NCBI GenBank assembly: GCA_003453215.1 | Contig: DMMB01000062.1 | Coordinates: forward strand, 10,279 to 25,813 | DNA from: Oscillospiraceae bacterium | Lineage (GTDB): Bacteria > Bacillota > Clostridia > Oscillospirales > Ruminococcaceae | DNA: 15,535 nucleotides | Direction: 5' to 3' | Shown: piece by piece, positions 6,752 through 14,600 of the stretch | Numbering within the stretch: the first letter of the stretch is position 1 | Layout: each line of letters starts with the position of its first letter | Program-made: the position numbers and the translations under genes | The notes under the pieces: model-generated | The model's database searches: none | Told to the model about the DNA's origin: nothing | Seen by the model: the letters and a program-made list of their open reading frames with translations, nothing else

Positions 6752-7753
6752 ATGACCATTCGAGAGCAGCAGGAAGCGCTGGAGCACGAAATCCTTTCGC
6801 CCCGGGCTGCCTTTGCCGATGAAACCAAAGGCCGGGAATGCCCCGAAGAAGAATGTCCCATGCGGACCCCCTTTCAGCGGGATCGGGATCGAATTCTGCA
6901 CTGCAATGCATTCCGCCGGCTGACCCATAAAACCCAGGTGTTCCTTTCCCCGGAAGGGGACCACTACCGCACCCGGCTGACCCATACTCTGGAGGTCAGC
7001 CAGATTGCCCGTACACTAAGCCGGGCCTTGCGCCTCAATGAGGATTTGACCGAAGCCATTTCCTTGGGGCACGATCTGGGGCACACCCCCTTTGGCCATG
7101 CCGGGGAATATGCTCTGCAGGATGTTTACGATCCTGAATTTCACCATGCGGCCCAAAGCATCCGGGTAGTAACCCGGCTGGAACGGGATGGCCGTGGCCT
7201 GAACCTGACCGAAGAAGTGCGGGAGGGCATTCTGGCACACAGCGATGGCCAGGCCTGGAGCCGCACCCAGGAGGGCCGGGTGGTGCGCTATGCCGATAAA
7301 ATAGCCTACATGAACCATGATATTGAAGATGCCATTCGTGCCGGCATTTTAACCGAAGAAGATTTGCCGTGGGAAGTGCGGCTGCGCTTTGGCAGCGGAA
7401 AAAGCCGCCGAATCACCGGAATGCTGCAGTCACTCATCGAACACAGCGGGGAAACGGTGCAGATGGATGAAGAAAGCGAAAAGCACTTCCTCACCCTCAA
7501 GCGGTTTTTGTTTGAGGCGGTGTACAAAAATCCGGTGGCCAAAGGCGAAGAAGGCAAGGCCAAGGATATTGTGCGGTACCTGTATGGCTACTATGTGGCC
7601 AACCCCCACAAACTGCCGGATTTTTACCGCGCCATTGCCGAAGAAGAGGGTGCCCCCCGGGCCGCCGCCGATTTTATCAGCGGTATGAGCGACCGCTACT
7701 GCGTCGATCTCTATGAAAGCATGGTCATTCCGCGCTCCTGGCCGGTGCTGTAA
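6752..7753 (+). CDS. dgt: deoxyguanosinetriphosphate triphosphohydrolase-like protein
   Basis: 333-residue HD-superfamily phosphohydrolase that removes triphosphate from dNTPs, classically dGTP, giving the nucleoside and helping balance the dNTP pool. The metal-binding HD set is visible as His78 (RLTHTLEV), His107-Asp108 (GHDLGHTPFGH) and Asp182 (RYADKIAYMNHD). The FRRLTHKTQVF segment (54-64) is typical of the bacterial family. The frame stays open up to 6641, but the ATG at 6752 is preferred because AAGGAGAG (6739-6746) lies 5 nt before it and the protein then has the normal length. It heads the dgt-dnaG-rpoD run, an order common in Clostridia. The 209 bp to dnaG (7754-7962) lack a terminator and contain only a 9-bp direct repeat (TTTACCAAG at 7777 and 7821) and weak hairpins, so read-through is likely. 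Confidence 0.93.
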   Translation: MTIREQQEALEHEILSPRAAFADETKGRECPEEECPMRTPFQRDRDRILHCNAFRRLTHKTQVFLSPEGDHYRTRLTHTLEVSQIARTLSRALRLNEDLTEAISLGHDLGHTPFGHAGEYALQDVYDPEFHHAAQSIRVVTRLERDGRGLNLTEEVREGILAHSDGQAWSRTQEGRVVRYADKIAYMNHDIEDAIRAGILTEEDLPWEVRLRFGSGKSRRITGMLQSLIEHSGETVQMDEESEKHFLTLKRFLFEAVYKNPVAKGEEGKAKDIVRYLYGYYVANPHKLPDFYRAIAEEEGAPRAAADFISGMSDRYCVDLYESMVIPRSWPVL

Positions 7754-7962
7754 GCGGCACCCCGCCCGCTGCGGACTTTACCAAGACCATGGGTCGCGGT
7801 GAGAGGGTGCAGGAGATAGGTTTACCAAGGACGGGGGGAAGAAAGCCCAAAGGTATTTGCCTGATTCCTTCAGATACTTGTGGCAATCAGTGTTTGCCGT
7901 CAGACAAGAAAAACAGAGAAACAAAATCAGACAAAAAACGAAGAGAAAGGAGGGGAGAGAAG

Positions 7963-9738
7963 ATGCTGTCCGACCAATTTTTGCAGGAGCTGAAATACCG
8001 CAGCGATATAGAGCAGGTGATCGGCAGCTATGTGAACCTGCGGCGGCGGGGAAGAACCCTTTCCGGGCTGTGCCCGTTCCACAGCGAAAAATCTCCCTCC
8101 TTTACCGTCTACCCCGAAAACCAGTCTTTCTACTGCTTTGGCTGCGGGGCCGGCGGCGATGTCATCAATTTCATCCGCCGCATAGAAAATCTGGATTACA
8201 TGGAAGCCATCCGCTTTTTGGCGCAGCGGGCCGGGATGCAGGTGCCGGAGGAAGCCGGCGACGACCACACAGCCCGGCTGCGAAAACGTATTCTGGAGCT
8301 GAACCGGGAGGCGGCCCGGTACTTCCACCGCAACCTGATGAGTGAAGCAGGCCGCCCCGGTCGGGCCTATCTCATTGGACGGGGACTGACCAAGGCGACC
8401 ATTACCCATTTCGGCATCGGCTTTGCCAGCGAGAGCTGGGATGGACTGGTGAGCGCCATGCGGCAGCAGGGCTACACCAAAGAGGAGCTGCTGGCAGCGC
8501 ATCTTGCCAATGAGGGACAGCGGGGCGGACTTTACGATGTGTTCCGCAACCGGGCCATCTTCCCCATCATCGATTTGCGGGGCAATGTTATTGCCTTCGG
8601 CGGTCGAAATTTGGGGGAGAAAGGCCCCAAATATCTCAACAGCAGCGATACCCCGGTGTTCAAAAAAAGCCGGAATCTTTTCGCCCTGAATTTTGCCAAG
8701 AGCAGCGACCGCAAGGAACTGATCCTGTGTGAAGGCTATATGGATGTCGTTTCGATGCACCAGGCCGGCTTTACCAATGCCGTAGCCACCCTGGGAACGG
8801 CCCTGACCGAAGAACAGTGCCGGCTGATTGCCCAATACACCGGGGAAGTGGTGCTGAGCTATGACAGCGACGGCCCCGGACAGGAGGCGACCCGGCGGGC
8901 AACCGGCCTGCTGGAAGCGGCCGGGGTGAAGATTAAGGTGCTTTCCATTCCGGATGCCAAAGACCCCGATGAATTCATCAAAAAATTTGGGGCGGAGCGG
9001 TTCCAGCAGCTGATCGAGGGCAGCAGTTCCGCCACCGATTTTGCCATCCATAAGCTGCGGCAGCAGAACGATGTAACCACAGCCGAGGGCAAAGTGGCTT
9101 TTCTAAAGCAATTTGCGGTGCTGATGGCCGGGCTGCCCAACCCGATTGAACGGGAGGTTTACCTCAGCAAAATTTGCCGGGAGCTGGAGGTGGATAAAGC
9201 CGCCGTAGCCGGACAGATAGAACGGGAACAGAAAAAGCGCAGTTACCGCGACCGAAAAAAAGAGGAGCGGGAACTGATTGCCCCGCCGATGCGGGAGGGC
9301 AGCGGCCCAAACCGGGAGGACGAAATGCTGTGGCGACAGCACCCCCGAGAAATGAAAGCCGCTGAGCGGCTGCTGCAATACCTGCTGCGGAACCCCGACC
9401 GGGCCGAAAACCTGCGGGATCAGCTGCCGGAAACCTATCTGCTGAGCGAGAGGGACCGGGTACTGTACCGGGTGCTGCTGCAACGGGGACTTTCCGGGCA
9501 GGAGCTGACACTGGCCGCGCTGGGCGAAAACCTGCCCCAACAGACGGTGGATCGGGTGGCCAAATGGCTGCTGCCGGGAAGCCCGGCAGTGACCGACCAG
9601 GAGGCCGGCGACTGCCTGAAATGCCTGCAGAACCAGGCCGCCCGGATGAGCCGGGAAGAACTGGGGCAGCTGAGCGGCGAGGCGCTGCGGCAGTACATAG
9701 AAAACCTGAACCGTGAGAAAAAACACCGGGGAGAATAA
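7963..9738 (+). CDS. dnaG: DNA primase DnaG
   Basis: 591-residue primase that makes the RNA primers for chromosome replication. The N-terminal CHC2 zinc ribbon has Cys37 and His40 (CPFH) with Cys58 and Cys61 (YCFGC). The catalytic core follows, with FGGRNLGEKGPKYLNSSDTP in the basic subdomain, then the TOPRIM fold with Glu257 (LCEGYMDVV) and Asp301/Asp303 (SYDSDGPG) for metal binding. The last 150 or so residues are the helical DnaB-helicase-binding region, less conserved as usual. The open frame reaches back to 7789, but the ATG at 7963 with AAAGGAGGGG (7946-7955) just before it starts the recognisable sequence (MLSDQFLQELKYRSDIEQVI); the upstream 58 codons look non-coding. It sits between dgt and rpoD, so it is probably expressed with both. 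Confidence 0.97.
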   Translation: MLSDQFLQELKYRSDIEQVIGSYVNLRRRGRTLSGLCPFHSEKSPSFTVYPENQSFYCFGCGAGGDVINFIRRIENLDYMEAIRFLAQRAGMQVPEEAGDDHTARLRKRILELNREAARYFHRNLMSEAGRPGRAYLIGRGLTKATITHFGIGFASESWDGLVSAMRQQGYTKEELLAAHLANEGQRGGLYDVFRNRAIFPIIDLRGNVIAFGGRNLGEKGPKYLNSSDTPVFKKSRNLFALNFAKSSDRKELILCEGYMDVVSMHQAGFTNAVATLGTALTEEQCRLIAQYTGEVVLSYDSDGPGQEATRRATGLLEAAGVKIKVLSIPDAKDPDEFIKKFGAERFQQLIEGSSSATDFAIHKLRQQNDVTTAEGKVAFLKQFAVLMAGLPNPIEREVYLSKICRELEVDKAAVAGQIEREQKKRSYRDRKKEERELIAPPMREGSGPNREDEMLWRQHPREMKAAERLLQYLLRNPDRAENLRDQLPETYLLSERDRVLYRVLLQRGLSGQELTLAALGENLPQQTVDRVAKWLLPGSPAVTDQEAGDCLKCLQNQAARMSREELGQLSGEALRQYIENLNREKKHRGE

Positions 9739-9884
9739 AAAATCCTGCGGTGGGAAACAAAACAGAGTGCCGGCAGAAAAAACCGGCAAACCGGGATAGA
9801 GGAAAATGCCGAGGGAAGCCCAAGACCCCGCCGAGCGCCAAAAGAACGGGCGGAGGATTCCCGGCGGATCAACCACAGAAGTAA

Positions 9885-9898
9885 GGGGAACATTCCCC
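9885..9898 (+). other. hairpin directly in front of the rpoD ribosome binding site
   Basis: GGGGA (9885-9889) pairs with TCCCC (9894-9898) around an ACAT tetraloop, ending a few bases before AAGGAGG (9901-9907) of rpoD. It could affect ribosome access or mark an RNA processing point. The rest of the 177-bp dnaG-rpoD spacer has a TGCCGG/CCGGCA hairpin (9768-9773 and 9783-9788) and no clear promoter. Confidence 0.45.
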
Positions 9899-9915
9899 AT
9901 AAGGAGGAACAACAG

Positions 9916-10989
9916 ATGGCGACACAGGATAAAAGACAGGTACTCAAAGATCTGCTGGAAAGCGGCAAGCAGAAGGGCCGCCTGACCACCAAGGAGATCA
10001 GCGATGCGCTGGAAGAGCTGGACTACGATGTGGAACAGGTGGACAAGCTGTATGATACCTTCGAGGCGTACAACATCGAGATCATAGAAGATGATGGCGG
10101 CGAAAGCATAGCCCCGGCCAGCAATGAGGAGCTGGAAAGCGTGCTGAATGCCGACGGCATCAGCATTGATGACCCGGTAAAGGTGTACCTGAAAGAGATC
10201 GGCCGCGTGCCGCTGCTTTCCGCCGAAGAAGAGGTGGAACTGGCGATCCGGATGTCGGAGGGCGATGTGGCCGCCAAAAAGCGCCTTTCTGAAGCGAACC
10301 TGCGGCTGGTGGTTTCCATTGCCAAGCGGTATGTAGGCCGCGGAATGCAGTTCCTCGATTTGATCCAGGAGGGCAACCTGGGCCTTATTAAGGCGGTAGA
10401 AAAATTTGACCATACCAAGGGCTTTAAATTTTCCACCTACGCCACCTGGTGGATTCGGCAGGCCATTACCCGCGCCATTGCCGATCAGGCCCGTACCATT
10501 CGTATCCCGGTGCATATGGTGGAGACCATTAACAAGGTAAAAAAGGTGAACAGCCAGCTGCTGCATGAAAATGGCCACGAACCCACCAATGAGCAGATTG
10601 CTGAAAAGCTGGAAATGCCGGTGGAAAAGGTGCGGGAGATTATGCGGGTGGCGCAGGAGCCGGTTTCCCTCGAAACCCCCATCGGGGAAGAGGAGGACAG
10701 CCACCTGGGCGACTTTATTCCCGATGAGGACGCCCCCTCTCCCAGCGATGTGGCGGGCCACACCATGCTGAAGGAACAGCTGGCCGAGGTGCTTTCCACC
10801 CTGACCCCCCGGGAGGAAAAGGTGCTGCGCCTGCGCTTTGGCCTGGAGGACGGCCGCAGCCGTACCCTGGAGGAAGTGGGCAAGGAATTTAACGTAACGA
10901 GAGAGAGAATCCGGCAGATAGAGGCCAAGGCCCTGCGTAAGCTGCGCCACCCCAGCCGCAGCAAAAAGCTGAAGGATTTTCTGGAATAA
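9916..10989 (+). CDS. rpoD: primary sigma factor RpoD (SigA)
   Basis: 357-residue housekeeping sigma factor that directs RNA polymerase to -10/-35 promoters. Region 1.1 (about 1-60) and region 1.2 (about 82-115, DPVKVYLKEIGRVPLLSAEE) are present, without the long non-conserved insert of E. coli, as usual in Firmicutes. Region 2 includes FDHTKGFKFSTYATWWIRQA (164-183), the -10 recognition and melting part; region 3 is about 202-280; region 4 (about 285-345) ends in the -35 recognition helix VTRERIRQIEAKALRKLRH. The ATG at 9916 has AAGGAGG (9901-9907) with 8-nt spacing. Only 12 bp separate it from the Rrf2 gene, so they should share a transcript. Confidence 0.98.
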   Translation: MATQDKRQVLKDLLESGKQKGRLTTKEISDALEELDYDVEQVDKLYDTFEAYNIEIIEDDGGESIAPASNEELESVLNADGISIDDPVKVYLKEIGRVPLLSAEEEVELAIRMSEGDVAAKKRLSEANLRLVVSIAKRYVGRGMQFLDLIQEGNLGLIKAVEKFDHTKGFKFSTYATWWIRQAITRAIADQARTIRIPVHMVETINKVKKVNSQLLHENGHEPTNEQIAEKLEMPVEKVREIMRVAQEPVSLETPIGEEEDSHLGDFIPDEDAPSPSDVAGHTMLKEQLAEVLSTLTPREEKVLRLRFGLEDGRSRTLEEVGKEFNVTRERIRQIEAKALRKLRHPSRSKKLKDFLE

Positions 10990-11001
10990 AGGGGAGGGAG
11001 A

Positions 11002-11418
11002 ATGGTGCATATTACCCTGGAATCCGACTATGCAGTGCGGATTGTGTATTGCCTGGCCCAGAATGGCGGGCGAATGGAGGCGGCGGCCATAGCGGAGCAG
11101 ACCGGCGTAACGCTGCGCTTTTCGCTGAAGATCCTGCGGAAGCTGGTGGCAGGGGAGCTGGTGAAAAGCTACAAGGGCGCCGGCGGCGGCTATGAGCTGG
11201 CCAAGGACCCGAAAGAAATTTCGCTGTACGAAGTGATAGAACAGGTGGAGGGGCCCTATGCCATAAGCCGGTGCCTGAACGAGGACGACTACACCTGCAA
11301 CCGCAACCGACAGGCCTGTATGGTGTGTAAATTCAGCCGTATCTATGCGGATATTTCTGAAATGGTGCGTGAGAAGCTGGAAAGTATTAAATTCGGCGAT
11401 GTGCTGGATGAGCCGTAA
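11002..11418 (+). CDS. Rrf2-family transcriptional regulator with a four-cysteine cluster
   Basis: 138-residue winged-helix regulator. The DNA-binding part (about 8-80) matches the family: ESDYAVRIVYCLAQ, the AAIAEQTGVTLRFSLKILRKL helix-turn-helix region and the wing GAGGGYELAKDP. Four cysteines follow in the sensor segment: Cys91, Cys99, Cys106 and Cys109 (spacing x7, x6, x2). This differs from the x5-x5 three-cysteine set of IscR and NsrR, but could bind an iron-sulfur cluster. The ATG at 11002 is followed at once by GTG (11005); the GTG start would give MHITLESDYA, closer to relatives, and puts 7 nt after the GGAGG at 10993-10997, so either is possible. It is the last gene of the dgt-dnaG-rpoD unit. 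Members of this family usually regulate iron-sulfur, nitrosative or redox genes; its targets are not evident here. Confidence 0.9.
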   Translation: MVHITLESDYAVRIVYCLAQNGGRMEAAAIAEQTGVTLRFSLKILRKLVAGELVKSYKGAGGGYELAKDPKEISLYEVIEQVEGPYAISRCLNEDDYTCNRNRQACMVCKFSRIYADISEMVREKLESIKFGDVLDEP

Positions 11419-11434
11419 ACCGAATAGTATTATG

Positions 11435-11465
11435 AAAAAAGAGCCCCTGCGAGGGCTCTTTTTTT
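11435..11465 (+). terminator. Rho-independent terminator of the dgt-dnaG-rpoD-rrf2 unit
   Basis: AAAAAAGAGCCC (11435-11446) pairs fully with GGGCTCTTTTTT (11453-11464) around a 6-nt loop, with seven T's at 11459-11465. The A-run on the 5' side means it could also act on minus-strand transcripts. Confidence 0.95.
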
Positions 11466-11500
11466 GATGGTGCGGTGGGAATAGGACAGATGGAGACCCC

Positions 11501-11532
11501 AAAAACCCCCGACCGGGAACCCCGGCCGGGGG
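11501..11532 (-). terminator. Rho-independent terminator of the minus-strand sortase gene
   Basis: Read on the minus strand, a 12-bp stem (11521-11532 with 11506-11517, one mismatch, 3-nt loop) of almost pure G/C is followed by TTTTT (complement of 11501-11505). It lies 85 bp beyond the stop codon. The 85 bp between hold nothing else I can name. Confidence 0.85.
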
Positions 11533-11617
11533 AAATGCTATGTACATGGGAACAGGTGCCGTATGGCCCTTTCACCTCCCGTTATGCGGTGGGAGCGCCC
11601 GGTTTGGAGTAGAAAAA

Positions 11618-14600
11618 TCAGGAGTTGCCGCCTGCGGGGGTATCGCTGCTGGAAGACTGTGCGGCCTGTTTCTCCTTAATGGCCTGTTCCAGAGCGGCAT
11701 TGATGGGATAATCGGCTGCATTGATGCCAAGGCCGGCAGCGGTGGCTTCCAGATTGGCGCGAATGGAGCGGACTTCATTCAGCTTGCTGGTGACCGAAGC
11801 GGCATCGGAATTTTGGACGGAATCGGCAGCGGCGGGATCCAGTGCACGAATGGCGGCCAGATCGGCCTGACGCTGGGTTTCCTGATCTTTGGCGGTCTTT
11901 TTATCCTGCAGCTCCTGCTTTTTGGCGACGAGCTGATCGTAGGTCATGCTCTTGAGAGTCGCTTCATCCACACTCTCACCCAGTTCTGCGGCCAGCGTCT
12001 TGATATCGCTGATGAGGGTAGCCCGCTGGGCGGCCTGCTCGGTGAGTTGGGCCTTGATGGCCTTCAACTCATCGAGGGTTTTATTCTGCAGTTCGCTTTC
12101 CGAGGGGTGGCCTTCGATGGCGAGAATCTCTTTAATAAGAGCATCGCGCTGGGCCTTCTGCTTCTCATTGACGACCTGCTGCAGCGCCGGGTTACTGGGA
12201 TACTTCTTGATCTCATCGCTGGTCATGCCGGCCGCTTTGGCGGCGGCTTCCAGCGTGGCGCGCTCCTGCTGGAGAGCAGAGAGCAGCGCCTTGAGGTCAT
12301 CGAGGGTCATATCGGTGAGGGCGGCGCCATTGGAGCCGGTAGCATTGGGATTGAGCACCTTGATGGCTTCGATGGTCTTATCGATTTCGGCCTTGTTCTT
12401 GGCTTTATCGACGGCCTTTTGCAGATCGGAAAGGTTCATCTTATCCATTTCCGCCTGGGTCAGGCCGGCCTTGAGGCCCTCGGCCTCCAGCGCCTTGCGG
12501 GTGGCTTCGGCCTTGGCAATGGCGGCGGAAAGGTCATTCCAGTTATTGTACTGGCTGATCTGATCGGCAGTGAGGTACTTCTGCGCCTTTTGCTGGTTGG
12601 CGGTCAGGGTATTCTTCAGCGTATCGCCGGAGATATTGAGATCCTGAACATCGGTGACGGAAAGATAGGTCTTCCAATCCTTCTGCTTGGCAAGCAGTTC
12701 GTAGCGGCTCTGCAGCTGGCTCCACTTGCTGGCAAACAGCTTGGTATCATTGAAGAGCGGAACCTTTTCGCCATTGACGGTGACTTCCTGCTGCAGGACA
12801 TCCAGACGTTCCTGGCAGAGGGCGAGCTTTTTGCTGGCGGTGTTGCTGTCGGTTTCATCCTGAGTCAGCAGCATGGTGAACAGCTTTTTGCGGTACTCGA
12901 TGCGTTCCTTGATCTGCTTGGGGGTAAGGCCTTCGGCCAGTTCTTCCGCCGTCATGCAGCGTTCGGCCTGGGCCGCACGTTCCTGCGCCTTTTCATAGAG
13001 TTCGGCGGTGGTCATATTGGAGGCTGCGGCAATTTCCTCTTCGGTGAGCCACAGTTCGATGTAAGCCTTCTGTTCCTTTTCCAGTTCTTCGGCGGCCTTC
13101 TTATCCTGCTGCTTCTTGATGTACTCATACCACTGCTTGGGCATCAGCGGGTTGGGGTTCAGGGTAGCGGCATTGACATTGACGGCTTCGCTTTCGCCAT
13201 CGCGCAGTGCGCGGGAGAAGATAACCAGACGGGCGATGAGCTTATTGGTATCGGGATCGCGGAAGCTGTAATCGCAGGTGGAAAGGGTGAGCAGACGGTC
13301 ACTGGCTTTGACATCTACGGTTGTTTTGATAATGGAACGCTCCATGATCTTTTCGATGTACTCGTTCTTGGCGGCGTCATTATCGCTATCGATGAAATTG
13401 TGATAATCGAAATCGGGGTCATCGGCTTTGCACACGACCACGGCAAAGATTTTGTACATATCCTTGCGGTAGACGCTATTGTAGCTGATGAGCGGGTGCT
13501 GCTGGTAGTAGCTGAGCTTTTTGTAAGCCTGCAGGTAGCCGAACATGGTACCATCGCCCATATTGTGGCCGTAAATGACGGTATTGTAGGAGGGCTTGGA
13601 TTGATCGACGCGGAAATCAACATAGGGGATGCCCCAGTCATTGTACTTGCCGTCGATATCGGCACGATGATATTTATCGTTATCTTCTGCCTGCACTACG
13701 GCATAATCCAGCTTGGTATCCGGAATTTTGACCCAGCCGGCAATATCGGGATTGCGCTGGTAGAGCGCTTCGAACCCATGAATGTATTCTTTGGGGTAGC
13801 CATCGACCGAAATATCGGTGGTGCCATCGGGATCGTACAGGCTGGCCAATTCATCGGAAAGATTTTTATTCTTGATGGACTGCATCTTATTATTGATGAT
13901 ATAGATGGCGGAGGCCAGGAAAACGAGAACGCAAAGCCCCAGGGCGATAATGCGGATCTTATCGTTTTTGGTCAGCGTCTTCATCTTGATGCGCTGAATG
14001 AGATTGGTGCCCTTGACGTCTTCGGCAGAGACTTCTGTTACGGCAGGGCGTTTGGTACGGGTTTTCTTTTCCATAGAAGGTTTCGATTCCTTTCCGGAAG
14101 TATTGGCAGTTTTGGCATAGGCGCCGCGGGCAAACAGCGAACCGATGCCGGCGCGTTTTTCCAGTTCGGCGTGTTCGATGCCGCCGGGGAGCTGTTTGGG
14201 GTACTGGGCGGTGTAGAGCCGCAGGACATTGAGGGCCTGCCAGACGGCGACCTGCGGGGTATCGGCCCGGCGAATTTCCGCGACGGAGAGTTTGCGGTTC
14301 CAGATGCGGTTTTTATCGGCCAGGGCGACGTGCAGCTGCCCGCTGCTGACCTGACAGTAAACGCCAAGGCCCAGCGCGGTGTGCCCGGCGCGGCGACTCT
14401 GCTGCGCCAGCAGCCCGGCGATGAGGGCAGCGTTTTCATCGGGGACCTGCAGGAACCGTTTGGGGATTTCCAACTCCTGCCCGATGTGGGTGTCATTGTA
14501 GGAGGCGCGGTAACAGCCATTGGCGCCCAAAACCGAGGAGAGCTGCTGCTGCAGCAGACCATCGGTGCCCCATTCCGCAGTGGCGACGGTAAGACCGTGA

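Noticed and set aside
7789..7962. N-terminal extension of DnaG by 58 codons
   Set aside because: The primase sequence begins at the ATG at 7963 with an ideal ribosome binding site; the extra residues resemble no primase.
9103..11547. An 814-codon minus-strand frame opposite dnaG, rpoD and the Rrf2 gene
   Set aside because: It spans three clearly identified plus-strand genes and their terminator and shows no domain or ribosome binding site.
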